Of a stretch of 64,000 nt of DNA, positions 22,796 through 35,349 are shown in pieces; the stretch's first letter is position 1; each line of letters opens with the position of its first letter. The DNA is taken from the NCBI RefSeq assembly GCF_963966145.1, contig NC_091053.1, positions 12,028,001 through 12,092,000 on the forward strand, given 5' to 3'. This stretch comes from Tenebrio molitor (lineage: Eukaryota; Arthropoda; Insecta; Coleoptera; Tenebrionidae). The position numbers were made by a program, and so were the translations under genes. The notes beneath the pieces were generated by a model. It ran no database searches and was not told where the DNA came from. It worked only from the letters and a program-made list of their open reading frames with translations.

Positions 22796-25492
22796 TTGAT
22801 TCAAGAAGCGAAAAGAAATTACAAAGGGAGATGTGGAGAGGAGAAGAAGCAGAGAAAAATGAAGAGAGAAAAAGAAAAAGGAATAAGTGAGCGAGGAAAG
22901 ACCAATGCAAAAATGGGAAGAGTATTTCATGAAATTTCTGGAAGGGGTAAAGGAAAAATGAATGGCAGAAACGAAATGAAGAAGAAGCAGACGGCGCCGG
23001 AAGGAATAGAAATCACAGTAGAAGAAGTGGAGAAACAAATAAAGAAACTGAAAAAGAGAAAGGCACCGAGGAGGGACGGAGGGAAGAATGAAGCATGGAT
23101 GTATAGGACCGAAGGAATAGTAGAGAGAGTGGTTGAAGTAATTAACGGAGTATGAAGAGGAGAGGGATTCCCGGTAGACTGGAGAGAGGGTGTAATTTGC
23201 TTTATTTACAAAAAGGGCGAGAAAAATGAAGTGGAAAACTACCGCGGAATAACTTTGTTAATCACAGGATGAAAAGAGAGATTGAGGAAAAGGGAGTCCT
23301 ACCGGACCACTGTCCTAGTATGGACAATGTACACACCCTTGATCATTTAAAAAAGAATGAATTAAAGAAGAAAGGGAGAGGATGTATGCGGCGTTTGACA
23401 AGATAGACACAGAGAAAATGTTTCAGTGTATGAGATAGAGATGAATAAGCGAATGGGTGGTACAAAAGAAAGAGAAGATATACCTACGCAAGAAGAAAAA
23501 AGAAAGTGAAGGTGGGAGAGAAAGAAGGTGAATAATTTGAGACGATAAGGGTAGTGAAACAGGGCTGTTCCCTTAGCCTCCTGATATTTACAATATATGT
23601 GGCAGATATAGACGAAATGTTAAATCAAGCACAAGAAGGTGGAGTGTGGTAGCTAGAGAGAAAATTTGGAGCTTGTAGTTTGCGGACGACTTGATAATTG
23701 GTAACAGTGAAAGAGAAATGAAAGAAATATTGAAGAACCTGGGAAAGTGTTTGAGGAAGAAAAAGCTGGAAGTGAATAAAACACCTAAACGAGTTCAAAT
23801 ACTTTCACATTCAATGGAAGAGCCACGGATAAGGGACATAGGAGAGAGACAGTGGAGACGTAATATCAGAAGGAGAATGATGATATTTGAGAGCATGATA
23901 GAGAGTACATTGATGTAGGGGACAGAGATCTGGGGATGGAAGGAACAAAAAGAGGTAGAGAAAATGCAAGAAAAATATTTGAGAGGGGTGCTAGGAGTGG
24001 ACAGAGAAACACCAGGTTACATAGTGAGGGAAGAGTGTAAGAGGAATAGGCTGAGGGTGAAAAACGGCAAAGAGATCGACAAAGTTTGAAGACAAAATGG
24101 ATGGAAGGGAAGAGTGCAGGATACTAACGGAATGCTGGAGAAAAAAAAACAACAAAGAGAAGAAGAAGAGAGAGGAATATACTATCAGAGAAACGGGTAT
24201 GCCAGTGAAGAAAAAACAAAGACACAGACAAGCAAGAAAGAAGGGAAAGAATCAAAGAATCCAGATAGAACAGGAAGTATGAAAGGTGTATGCTAGAGGA
24301 AATTCCGGGGTACCTGGGGAGAGAGAGTGCAAGTGAAAGAAAAATGATGGCGAGATTTAGACGTGGGAACGAGGAGAGAGAAAGCAGGCATTGTATGGAA
24401 GAAGAGGAAAAAAGTTGCAGAATCTATATAAATAAAACTGAATGTCTGTTTGTATATTTTGTATGCAAATCTACAGTTTTACTCCGAACTTGATGAAATT
24501 TTGTACACTTGATCTTCAAAACAAGAAGAAAATTACTGTCTACTTTAATTTTACAAAAACCAACCCCTACTACCATTTTCAACCCTGTTAAGAAAAAAAG
24601 ACAGTTTTTTCGAGTTGGAAATACCCTCACCTTCGCCGCTTCACCCCTATTTCATCCTCTGAGTATATCGTCACCTTCGCCGCTTGACACTCACAAAAAG
24701 CAACCCCTATTATCATTTTTAAGCTTGTTAAGCACAAAAAATTTTATTCGAGTTGGAAATCGCGTTTGCATGATATGTTCAGGTGTCATAGTTACATTTG
24801 GTTGTTTATAAAAGTAGCAATTTCGCAAAATGTGTTTGAATGATTGTGTTTTACCGGAAGATGTCTTAAATGAAGCAGAACAAGCTTCAAATAGCTTAAT
24901 AACGGAAAAATCAAAAGGCAGGTATCTGAAATCAAACGAGATAATCAAACAATAGGAAGATCTAAATAAGGTTACAACTGAAAATAAAAGTGTTATGTTG
25001 GCGTATTTTCAGGAATTGGTAAGTAATTATAGTGTTAGTTTCTTATCGTATTGATCTTTTTGTTTATATAGTCGAAGAAGAAAGTAGTCTACAGTAAAGT
25101 TTTAATTATTCTTCCTAAAAAGACAAACTTTATATTGAAATTATTGCGTTTATAGCAATACATGAAAGTAGAAACATAATTTTAAAACATTCTGAAATTT
25201 GCGGGCAAAGCCGCGGGTAAAAGCTAGTATAGTATAAGGAAAGAAATACAATTGAGAACATGTGGAATGGATGTAGCGAAATGAGAGAGAGGGAGAGAAA
25301 GGAAAGGGGAGAAATACTTAATGAAGACGTAAGGGAGATAAGATGGATGAAAGAGATATGGAATAGGAGGGAAAAAATAGAAAAAGAAAGGTGAGCGGGA
25401 TAGGAAAAATGTTAATTTTTGAAATTGTTATTTTGGTGTTTTTAATCAGGAATCCGAAACCTCGGGGGCAAATAAAACATTTATTAAAAAAA
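22796..25492 (+). mobile_element. Non-LTR retrotransposon (LINE), decayed copy 1
   Basis: Purine-rich coding remnants on the plus strand include a basic, Glu/Lys-rich linker with EEVEKQIKKLKKRKAP, then RT pieces (FPVDWREGVICFIYKKGEKN, VENYRGITLL), then ESMIESTLM, TEIWGWKEQKEVEKMQEKYL, RGVLGVDRETPGYIVREECK and MDGREECRILTECW. These are the carboxy-terminal domains of an insect endonuclease-reverse-transcriptase LINE. Stops and shifts are frequent. A Helitron (24423-25227) interrupts it. The 3' end has AATCAGGAATCCGAAACCTC, then GGGCAAATAAA and an A-run at about 25485. The amino-terminal endonuclease is not visible. The same family occurs at 29330-31596 and, reversed, at 60893-61855. Confidence 0.85.
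24423..25227 (+). mobile_element. Non-autonomous Helitron, 805 bp
   Basis: The element starts TCTATATAAATAAAACTGAA and ends GCGGGCAAAGCCGCGGGTAA, then AAGCTAG. That is a 5' TC, a subterminal hairpin GCGG-GCAAAG-CCGC and a 3' CTAG, inserted between A (24422) and T (25228), the full Helitron signature. The flanking LINE resumes without duplication (…GTTGCAGAA / TATAGTATAAGG…), so the insertion is clean. The interior (for example a minus-strand ORF at 24691-24948) encodes no Rep/helicase, so it is non-autonomous. Confidence 0.88.
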
Positions 25493-28400
25493 AACTAAAT
25501 AAAAGTCTACACTATACTCACTACAAATGTGAGTTGTATAAACGCCGGTGCATAGACTGGATGCACCTGCAATCGCTCAGTTTGCCCCCTCGACAATAAA
25601 CTTTAATTAAAACTTCCTTAACTGTGATGACTTAGCCGTAGATCCGCATCTACATCTTTCCCAAGCGAAACTTTTTAATTTGGCCGTGTTTAGGATTTGT
25701 GCCGGAACTCGACGAATAATTTAATAACGATTGTTCTCGTCGCAAATGCGACTTCATTAATTAACAAACTATTGCGCTGATCGAATTAGCTGGAGGGGGG
25801 GCGAGGGCTTTACAAACTGAGTTAAGACGAGGGTCAATACATTTGCAATTAGTGGACATGTTGGTTGGTGTCCGAAAGCCGTTAGAGATTTGGTAGGGAT
25901 GATCGTCCGTGTGCAACGTAAATTGATCGTGGGGATGGAGTAAATCTTGGCGAATGAAATTGGAGACTGCGAGTGCAACGGGTGCATCACAGGAATTCGT
26001 GAATATTCCTCTTTGGACCGCTTCCGCTTCGGGGTTGGACGTCTGTTGGTGGATTTATGAGGCTGTAATCGGATTCGAAGTGAATGTTTTTACTCTTAAT
26101 GTAAAAAGATTTATTTCACATCTTCTAATCTTTCGAGCTATTAAAAGAATTACCGTACCAAGTACATAATCCCATTCGGTGCCCACTCTATATTATTGTG
26201 CATGGTCCAAGACTTGAAGACATCAAGAAAGTCACTCCAGATATTGTTTTACTAGAAAAAAACGCGATTTCTCTGGTGCCACCGATCCAAAAGTGACCCT
26301 ACCCGGCACTGCTTAGCTTCTTGATCGAATGTCAGTTAGTGCTTTCAGGTGGTGGATCCGCTTGAAATGATCATAATTACGCCCCGAGAATCTAAAAGTT
26401 GGTCCGACCAACAGGATCGTCACAATTACGAAAGTTTTAATTAAGCTCTCCTATTAATAAGTTAAGGGTGGCAACTGTCAAAAAAGATTCGCCGCAATTG
26501 CTCCACATAAAACTCGACGGCGAAGCTCCACCTCCATCGTGTCCCCGTTTCAGCGTTTTCCTGAAAACGTGAAAAACGAACGATGGCCGCCCAGATAGGC
26601 TCTCGCATGTTAATTTCCCTTCTGTTTGTGGAAAACGCGACGTTAGCACTGCTTCCATTTTCACCATGAAAGGAAAGGGTTCCGCGAAAATTTCAAAGTC
26701 TAATGCAATTCCTCAGTCGTACTTTTGACGAGCGGACCCGAGTTGAACGGCTTGGGAACGGGGGTTGAGGCCGCGTTCTTGCTCTTTTACCCCGATTTGC
26801 ACGACCCACCCCGCGGACATTCGCAGGACAACAATTCGTCGATCAAACGCGGAACGAAGCGTGGACGAGGTCCTTGTTCGACACCCTTGAATCGAACAAC
26901 GGCTAATAATCGATCAGGCGCCATTTACAGAAATGATAAAAGGTGATCCGGGTTTTAATTAACATGGGTTGCGTGCCTCCACCCTGAATAAATTAAGTTC
27001 TCCGATGTATTTTTAGTTGGTGCTGCATCACCCCCATTAATAAATTAACCGGGAAAAATAACAATTTGTTACACCAATAAAATAATAAAACGTGATCGAT
27101 GTCGGTCGACTTAAGCGAGAATGGTAATTATGACCGTAATGAAAATCGTTGATGGACGTTTCCGGTTTCGAGCGGATGAAGTGGCAGCAACAGGATAATG
27201 TGTTTTTTTTTACTAGGAAAGTTATTTCCGGGAAATTATTTCTTCGTGGTTTTGAAACATTCCTAACAAGGAAGGTACAAGGAAATGCACGCCTGTCATA
27301 CGCAAGGGCGGATAAAGGACTATTAAGGATGTTCACAAGAACGACGTTTTAGTTCTAGACTTAGTGTGTCTGAATTTTCTCCAGTCAAGTACAAATTATA
27401 ATGTGTTGGGGAAATATCATCATTATCATGATTATTATTGTTAGGAAAAAAGTGTGTTCTTAAGACCGCACGGCAGAAGTGAAAACTTATGACGTTCAAA
27501 AAAAACTCCAATTCTGTTTTTAAAAATCAGTTAAGTGCTTTGATTTTTCTGTCGAGAAATCCATATTCAAATCATCACTCAAAATCTGATTGTTTCTTGC
27601 TCGCTCGGCTCCCCCGAACTAACTCGAATAAGCCTTTCACCTCGGAGCGTGTGACGTGGCGCGTGACGGTGAAACTAATTCACTGCCCGGGAATAATGTC
27701 GTGGTGCGGCTAAAGAAGTTTTCACTTCAATAAAACTCACTGTGCAGGTTTCGTGTCAATTACTCTGCAGGCCGTCTACTTCGTTGCAGTATTAATCCCT
27801 CCACCCTTAATATTTAACGCGTAACACTTACACAGTTGCATTTCTATCGGACAATCTAGGTCAGAGTGATTAAGAATAAATAGGAAAACATTCGTGTGCA
27901 TCGTAAACGAATTAATTATTCAGCGGTTTAGAAACCATTCGATAAAATAATGGCGGAGACTATCATCCACACATGTCTGGATGTCATGCATAATTCAGAC
28001 CCCTCCAGATCAAAAGGGTGAGTAATTCTGGCTTCAGCCGACCCACAATAAAAAAGCTCAATGAGAATTCTCAATTGGAACAAATTGCGCATAACTTCGC
28101 GGATTGTTTCGTTTTTGATGTGGAAAGTTTGACTGGGGGAGCGGGTGGATGAACATTGTTAAAAATCGTGGGGCGAGAGAAAATTAAAATTTTATTTGTG
28201 AATATGAAGTGGAAATGCAGTAAAGAGAATAAATCTAATGACCTGAATCATCATCGCCGTGGATCTGGAGCTCTACGTAGATCGTGAAGAAGGAGGTTTT
28301 AGAATCTTCTAAGCGATAACAGAGACTGTTGAAAATGACTGACATGAGTGAAAAGATGACGCACGACTCTCAATCTCTATGTCATCCTATTGCCTACTTT

Positions 28401-29027
28401 GTATTCTCTTTGTAGAAATTTCTAAACTATTAGGCATTCACGATATTTTTGGGACCGACTTGGCTATATTTTTTTCTTTTCATGTTGGACTAACTGACTC
28501 AGTGATGCAACGGATGCAATTTTTTTACCTGCCAGTGTCTATTCGACATTTTCTTGCCACCGCATTGCCAGTTTTATTATTTTAATATTCGTAAGAAACT
28601 AAATGACTTATTAAGTGTGTAAAATAATTTAAATTTCCGTCAAAGGAACAGTCAAAATTATCAAAATAATTTTATTACGATAAAAAATTTATATTAAGCC
28701 ATTTAATTTAATTTAAAAAGGTCAGACCAGATTTAAGAGATCCGGCCCCAATGTACCTATCTAGAAAATATAACCCTATAGTAAAAACAACCTAACCTAA
28801 CACAAAAAGTGTCAATTTCCTTTAGGGAATTTAGTTATCACCTAGGTACTTCCAACAAAATCACTAGATGGTCATAGCCAACTCGGTCCCAAAATGATCG
28901 TGAATGCTTTATATCAGAAACCACGTGACATTAATTTAGCAAATTGTATCACAAAACAACAACAATTTCGTCCTTAGGAATGAAATTTCAAATTTATTCA
29001 ACTACACGGCAATTTTTTTCGTTACCG

Positions 29028-29310
29028 TTATTATTATTTGAAACGTTATTTTTCCTGAGTCATATTTAGCCAGTAGGTCCCAGTCAGCAACTGATAATTG
29101 AAAAAACTACAACTGACGGAATACCACTAGGATCAGTTTCAGGTCCTTTGTTATATAATTTCTAAGCTACTGTCAATGCTGTTACCGTTCATTTCCTAAC
29201 AATCTGCATCCTGATTGTCTATAAGAAGACAACTTGTTTTGTTATTACCATTATCATTATTTGAAGCGTTATTTTTCCTAGCAAGGATATTTAACCAATA
29301 GGTCTTAGCC
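29028..29310 (+). repeat. Local duplication with jockey-like RT scrap
   Basis: A block at about 29028-29090 (TTATTATTTGAAACGTTATT, then TAGCCAGTAGGTCCCAGTCAG) recurs at about 29245-29310 (TCATTATTTGAAGCGTTATT, then TAACCAATAGGTCTTAGCCGG), about 210 bp apart. Between them a plus-strand scrap reads TDGIPLGSVSGPLLYNF, the GVPQGSVLGP motif of jockey-type reverse transcriptases. Its following bases match those after the similar scrap at 31615. Confidence 0.55.
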
Positions 29311-29329
29311 GGCAAAGGCTTTGGAGAGA

Positions 29330-31596
29330 GATAGTGAGGAAGACAAATAAGGTAGGGGGATGCGCTTAGGGAATAGGAGAGAGAAAGTAGGGGGTGATTT
29401 CAGGAAGAGAATGATAGGGGGCAGAGATCTGGGGATGGAAGGAACAAGAGGAGGTAGAGAAAATGTAAGAAAAATATTTGAGATGGATGATAGGAGTGGA
29501 CAGAGAAACGCCAGATTACATAGTGAGGGAAGAGTGCAAGAGGAACAGGCCGAGAGTGAAAGAGGGAAAGAGATCGGCAAAGTTTGAGGAGAAAATGGAT
29601 GGAAGGGAAGAGTGTAGGATACTGACGGAATGCTGGAGAGAAGAGAAAAAGAACACGGAGAAGAAGGAGAGAGGGAAGTACTACCAGAGGAACGGGTATG
29701 CCAGTGAAGAAGTGGAAAGATTGAGAGCAAAATGAAGATGGATGAATGTAAACCTGAGTGAAAGTGATAAAGACACAGACAAGCAAGAAAGAAGAGAAAG
29801 AATCAAAGACTCCAAGAACAGAAAGTATGAGAGTTGTATAACAGAGGAAATTCCAGAGTACCTGGAGAGAGACAGAGTGCAAGAAAAAGAAAAATGATGG
29901 GGAGATTCAGATGTGGGAAGGAGGAGAGAGAAAACAAGAATTGGATGAAAGAAGAGGAATGAAGATGAAGGATGTGCTATGAGGAAAGAGAGACAATCGA
30001 GTATACAGGTGTCCCAGAGTTGCGAAAAAGCTCCATAACTTGTTTGTTATTAAAGATATCAACTTTTTCTTTTTTCTAGATGATAGCTACGCTTCTACTG
30101 CATATTCGGAATATAATGCGGTATATATACAGCGTGTCCCAATATTATAAAAACACTAAAGTTATGTTTTTTTAAATGGAACCTGCCCAGTTTGATTTCA
30201 TTTTTGGATTTTATGCTAAATTGTGAATCAAATCTACATAGGTCGTTTTTAATTATCTGCCACCGTTTTTGATCAGTGGCGTATTTTTTACCAGAATTTC
30301 GAATTGCAGGGGTCCCTTCAAAAATTCGTACCTTCCAAATTGTTGCACATAAATTAAAATAATTGACGCTGTTTGATTCTTGAATATTTGCCGCATCTGC
30401 CAAATGTTCACTCAATAACGTGCTTAGTCGCATATGCCTACTGCGATTTTTTGAATATAACACACTAAAAATTACAAAAACTCATTTTTTTTCAAATGGC
30501 ACCTTGCATTTATTATTGCACTTGTCGAAAGCTTTTTTGACAAGCTTTCCAACGGTACAGGGTTTGTATAGTCGAATGTGAAAATTTAGGGTGCTATCTT
30601 AAAATCACTAAAAATTACTAAAATCATTAAATTTTAATTGTTAAACACTGTTTTGTTGGTTGATTCATCTTTATGGTGTGATCATATTGTGCGATTATTT
30701 TTTGTTAGGCCTACTAGATTTTTGTATTGTCTTTTTAACGGAAAAATTTCACCAAATTTAGCGATTTTAGGATAGCACCCTAGATTTTCAGATTCGACTA
30801 TACAAACCTTATATTGTTCAAAAGCTTGTCAAAAAAGCTTTCGACCAGTGCAATAATAAATACGGGGTGCCATTTGAAAACAATGAGTTTTTGACATTTT
30901 TAGTTCGGTATGTTTAAAAAATCGCAGTAGGCATATGCGACTGAGCGGGTTGTTGAGTAAACACTCAGCAGATGCGGCAAACATTCAGAAATCAAACAGC
31001 GTCAATCATTTTAATTTATGTGCAACGATTTGGAAGGTACGAATTTTCGAAGGGACCCCTGCAATTCGAAATTCTGTTAAAAAAAGCGCCACTGATTAAA
31101 AAACGGTAGCAGATAAGTAAAAACGACCTGTAATTTAGCATAGAATTCAAAAATAAAATCAAACTGGATAGGTTCCGTTTAAAAAAAACATAACTTTAGT
31201 GTTTTTATAATATTGCGACACATTGTATATATACCGCAATATTTTCCCAATGTGCAGTAGAAGCGTAGCTATCATCTAGAAAAAAGTAAAAGTTGATATC
31301 TTTAATAACAAACAAGTTATGGAGCTTTTTCGCAACTCTGGGACACCTGTATGTGGAATGGATGTAGTGAAATGAGAGGGAGGGGAGAAAGGAACGGGGA
31401 GAAATACTGAACAAAGACGTAAGGGAGATAGGCTGGATTAAAGGGGAGGAAAAGAACAGAGATGGAAAGAGGTGGGGGATAGGAATAAAAATGTTTTTTT
31501 TTATTGTTTTTTAATTATTTTTTTTTTTTGAATTGCTATTTTATCTTTAAAGAAAAATGTAATCAGGAATCCGAAAATCCGTAGGGCAAAATAAAT
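29330..31596 (+). mobile_element. LINE, decayed copy 2, split by a foldback element
   Basis: Same family as 22796-25492. Plus-strand remnants include MRWMIGVDRETPDYIVREEC, MDGREECRILTECWREEKKN, YYQRNGYASEEVERLRAK and then NVNLSESDKDTDKQERRERI and ESYITEEIPEYLERDRVQ. The 5' part with the RT core is missing. The body breaks at TA (30004-30005), where a 1.34-kb foldback is inserted, and resumes at 31352 (TGTGGAATGGATGTAGTGAA) down to the 3' end GGAATCCGAAAATCCGTAGG, then GCAAAATAAA near 31595. Confidence 0.85.
30006..31349. mobile_element. 1.34-kb nested foldback (palindromic) element, TA-flanked
   Basis: The ends are CAGGTGTCCCAGAGTTGCGA and its mirror TCGCAACTCTGGGACACCTG, flanked by TA on both sides. 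The arms (about 30006-30605 and 30763-31349) are inverted copies of each other along roughly 590 bp, with a central spacer of about 150 bp. Inside the outer arms, at about 30128 and 31230, a second pair of TA-plus-CAGCGTGTCCCAATATT-like ends occurs, suggesting one foldback inserted at the centre of another. No transposase is encoded. The minus-strand ORF at 30095-30463 lies in an arm and is not a gene. Confidence 0.9.
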
Positions 31597-31607
31597 GTAA
31601 GAGCAAA

Positions 31608-31740
31608 GAATGTAATTGACGGGGTACCACAGGGATTGGTTTTAGGTCCTCTGCTATACACTTTACAAGGCATTGCCACAGCTGCGACCGCTCACTTTCC
31701 AACATTCTGCATCCTGATAATCTTTACCAAGCCTCCTTTT
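31608..31740 (+). pseudogene. Jockey-like reverse-transcriptase fragment
   Basis: Plus-strand frame VIDGVPQGLVLGPLLYTL contains the strongly conserved GVPQGxVLGPLLYTL block of jockey-clade LINEs, then frameshifts. The following GCATTGCCACAGCTGCGACC to CTGCATCCTGAT tail parallels 29175-29215, so both derive from the same element type. Confidence 0.65.
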
Positions 31741-33752
31741 GAAAATCTGGGACAGCCGCCCCGGTTTAGACGACTTGTCTCATAATTCAAATCATACCAG
31801 GACAACCACTTTCATTCCCATAAATGGCGATCGACTGTTCCTTTTAATTATTGCACGGCCAATTCCATTATAACTTTCAGCAGTCGGCAACTCAGGAAAA
31901 TGTTTCGATTCAGGGAATGTTTCCGGTTCGACTAGTCGTACATTTTTTTTCACACGTGTTGCTCCTCCATTTGCGCGGATTCTCGCGGAAGCCCACCCCA
32001 TAAATACAACGGCAAGACGGGAACACGCTTATCCGAATTATCTGTCAGCGCGTCAGTCATTCTTCGGGTGCAGCAGGATGAGTTGCGCGTTTGTCGCGCG
32101 TGATATTTCGCCGGGAAGAAAAGGAAAATGTCATAGATCAAGTGCGAAATCTGGTTGTGATATGTATGGAGGGCGCAATGAAAAGCGCAATAAATAAATA
32201 AAGGCAACATCGGTTTTTTATCCGAGAGTGGAACGCTTCGCTCTGTCTGAAAGAAGTATAAATCAAAAATCATGGTGGAGGGGGGAAAAGATATGAAAGG
32301 AGTTGGAACAGGTGGTCGACGAGTACTGGTCTAGTGCCAGTGGAATAAAACGCAAACAGCATTTTTTCAAATAAGTTGGGCTTGTTGAATTGTTAGAATT
32401 GAAATTTTAGATTCTACAGAAAATGTATTTTTTATTTGAAAAATATTTTTGCGTGACCCTTGTATAACCTTATTGTATAAATTTTGCAGAAGTTAACATA
32501 CATATTACGAGAGATTAAAGTGTCTTTTCACCCCTCGCATAATTATTGTGCTCGCCGCGCTCACGGAATAGTTACAACTGGGATGAAAAGATGTATTTTA
32601 GTCCCTCGTCATACACTATTAGTTGTTGTAAATATTTGTATAAATTATAAATTGTTCAGGTCTGATTAAAATTGTGTGAATTAGCACCATTAATAGATTG
32701 TTTTTTGCTGTAACTTTCTTCTTTAATTTGTTGTCGCCGCATTACCCTGAATAATTCATGACCTGTCCACCACACTAATCGTGAGGCATCACGTTTTCCT
32801 TTCGGATCAATATGCATAAATAATTTGGGCGAAATTTGAAAATTTAATGTCGGTCGGATCTATATTTACCCGAGCCATTTATTTCTGGAAATGTCAACTT
32901 ACTCAAATATGATTCAAAGTGATGGAGATAATTATCGTGGTCCAGTTTTTTTTACAGTTGAAATACTGAATTATACTCGGTTTTTGTGGGTTACTGTTGA
33001 AACGCGATACTAATAAACTTGGGCAGAGATATTTTATGTGGTTTTGCACATGTTAAACTGAATAATGCAGTGTGCAGCGGGTGCGTTATAAATGGATTAC
33101 AATCACAATAAACAATGGATATTTCTAATTAAAAAAATGGCATCAAACAAAAAAATTGAGTATAGAGCGGCCGTATGGTTTGCTCTGGGGTACTCAACAA
33201 AATTGAATTAAATTGCAATGTAAATGGGTTTTCTGTCTATTCATTTAGTCCATTTACAATAACAACAAATACAAGAGGATTGTTTATGATTTATGGAAAA
33301 ACAGTAATGCCATTTCGAACAAAAAATGAAAGCAAATGATTTGTATTTACCATTCAGCAGGAAGAAGAAAGAAAATTCACAAATCATTTTGAAAGTGATA
33401 GTATTGTGAATTAAAGATAAAAACTGCAGTACATACTTAGTTTTACGATTATTAAAATGATGATAACTTGTAGTCAATAATACTAAGAAAAATGAAGTTG
33501 AACGAGCAAGGAAGATTTTATTTTTTGTACAAAAGTGAATCCATGTACTTATTAAAAATGAATCTGTTTCAATTTGTTTTAAATAAATTCGTGACTTGGC
33601 TCATTCCCAAACAATTTTATTTATGATTTTGTTTATTTTATTGTGAAGAATCTTGGAAGAGCTTGTAACGCTTGAAAAAATTTAAAGAAATTTTTTTCCT
33701 CTTACAAAAAAGGTATACTTACTAATTAATGTAATATATTCATTAATTAATA

Positions 33753-34066
33753 TAGTCCAATTTTTACCCTTTTGAGGTGACGTCACGATTTCCTTCCTCG
33801 CTTTCTCTTTATTGAAACGACAGAAACAGAAAAAAAAAAAAACAAAAAAAAGGCACGTTTATTTATTGTTGGTCACTTTGAGGTTATTTTATGCTTCTGT
33901 CAATTTGACAATTTTTAATTACAAACAACCTTTAGAAGCAATTGTCAACAAATTTGACACATTTATAGTTATTTATGATCAATTCAAATTTGTTTCTGAT
34001 CCTAGCTCAAACATACATAAAGTTACTAGATAATGACGTCATCGCAAAAGGGTAAAAATTGGACTA
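33753..34066. mobile_element. MITE with 33-bp terminal inverted repeats
   Basis: TAGTCCAATTTTTACCCTTT, then TGAGGTGACGTCA (33753-33785), mirrors 34034-34066 (TGACGTCATCGCAAAAGGGT, then AAAAATTGGACTA) with two mismatches. TA flanks both ends (33751-33752, 34067-34068). The interior contains an A-rich run. The ORF at 33812-34033 is not supported as a gene. Confidence 0.85.
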
Positions 34067-34068
34067 TA

Positions 34069-34569
34069 CAGGATGTTAGGTAAATGTCCGGCCAAACTTT
34101 AACCGCGAGCTACTGCTTCATGTAGAACTCGGAAAAAATATTTAAAAAATTCTGTCAAAAAATAAATTGACATTTAATTTTCGACGTAAATTTTTTTTAA
34201 CTGCTTTTAGTCTTCTACGTTGTCCCACAACCTCGTAGGTAAAATTTCGGCATATTTTTAAAATACACCCTGTGTATCATATTTTATAAAACGTACGCCA
34301 GTGCGAAGTAACCTCTAGGAAATATGCTTTAAAACAAGAAAACCGCATTGGTGTACGTTTTATAAAATATGATATACAAGGTGTATTTTAAAAATGTGCC
34401 GAAATTTTACCTACTGAGTTGTGGAACAACGTAGAAGACTACAAGCAGTTAAAAAAAATTGTACCTCAAAAATTAAATGTCAATTTATTTTTTAAATATT
34501 TTTTCCGAGTTCTACATGAAGCCAGTAGCTCGCGGTTAAGGTTTGGCCGGACATTTACCTAATACCCTG
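34069..34569. mobile_element. Foldback element, 501 bp, joined to the MITE at a TA
   Basis: The ends CAGGATGTTAGGTAAATGTC and GACATTTACCTAATACCCTG are inverted, and the inversion continues for about 230 bp per arm (GGCCAAACTTTAACCGCGAG / CTCGCGGTTAAGGTTTGGCC, CAGTGCG… at the centre). The TA at 34067-34068 is at once the right flank of the neighbouring MITE and the left flank of this element; TA also follows at 34570-34571. A diverged single-arm fragment of the same family is at 58783-58870. Confidence 0.88.
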
Positions 34570-35349
34570 TATACATTTTTTGTAACAGGAAATTTTTTTT
34601 TAATAAGTTGCTAATCATTATTTGGTTATACTCGTACTAATAACCAAATAATATATTGATTAATTAAGTATTATTTTGCAGAGGGAACTGACATTCTTCT
34701 TTTCTTCGTCTCTTATTTCTCTAACAATTTTATCACAGATAAATTACTTCAATTATTTGAAAATCATATTTTGAACCAAGAAACAGAAAGTCAGTTTTTA
34801 CATTGGCCTGTTTTTTTTTCAAATTTTCCAGAAATTCCTGATTTTTCGATTTCTTAATATTTCTTGAATATTTTTAAGTTACTAATGATGATTGATGATC
34901 TTTGTCTTCGGATTTATCACAATTTCCAGATTCTTATTCTCTTCTTCTGAATCTTTCGCATCCTTTATATCATTTTTAATCTTCATTTTAATTTTAAATT
35001 TTTTAAGTACAGTTACGGCCACGGAATTGCGTCAGTTATTTTACTGTCAATTCGAAAAAACGTGTGTAACCTGAGCTTTATTGTCATTATTCAACATTTT
35101 CGTGACAGAAATTCTGTCACGCACAATAAAAATTGATTGACAAATTGACATCCATGTCAAAAATTCCAATGTGGGGTTAGAAATACGAGTATATAAAACC
35201 TGTTTTACAGCTAATGTCAGTTGAATGACAACGACTGACGAAATTCCGTGATCTTGACTGTACAAATTTCAAAAAAGATATCAACTCATAAAGATAAAGA
35301 TAAACACTGGAAACGAAATCTAGGAACCTGCATAGATTTAATTTCGTCT

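Noticed and set aside
29305..29882. Ser/Leu/Phe-rich minus-strand ORFs over the LINE copies (likewise 61004-61848 plus strand)
   Set aside because: They are reverse frames of purine-rich LINE coding sequence and not membrane proteins.
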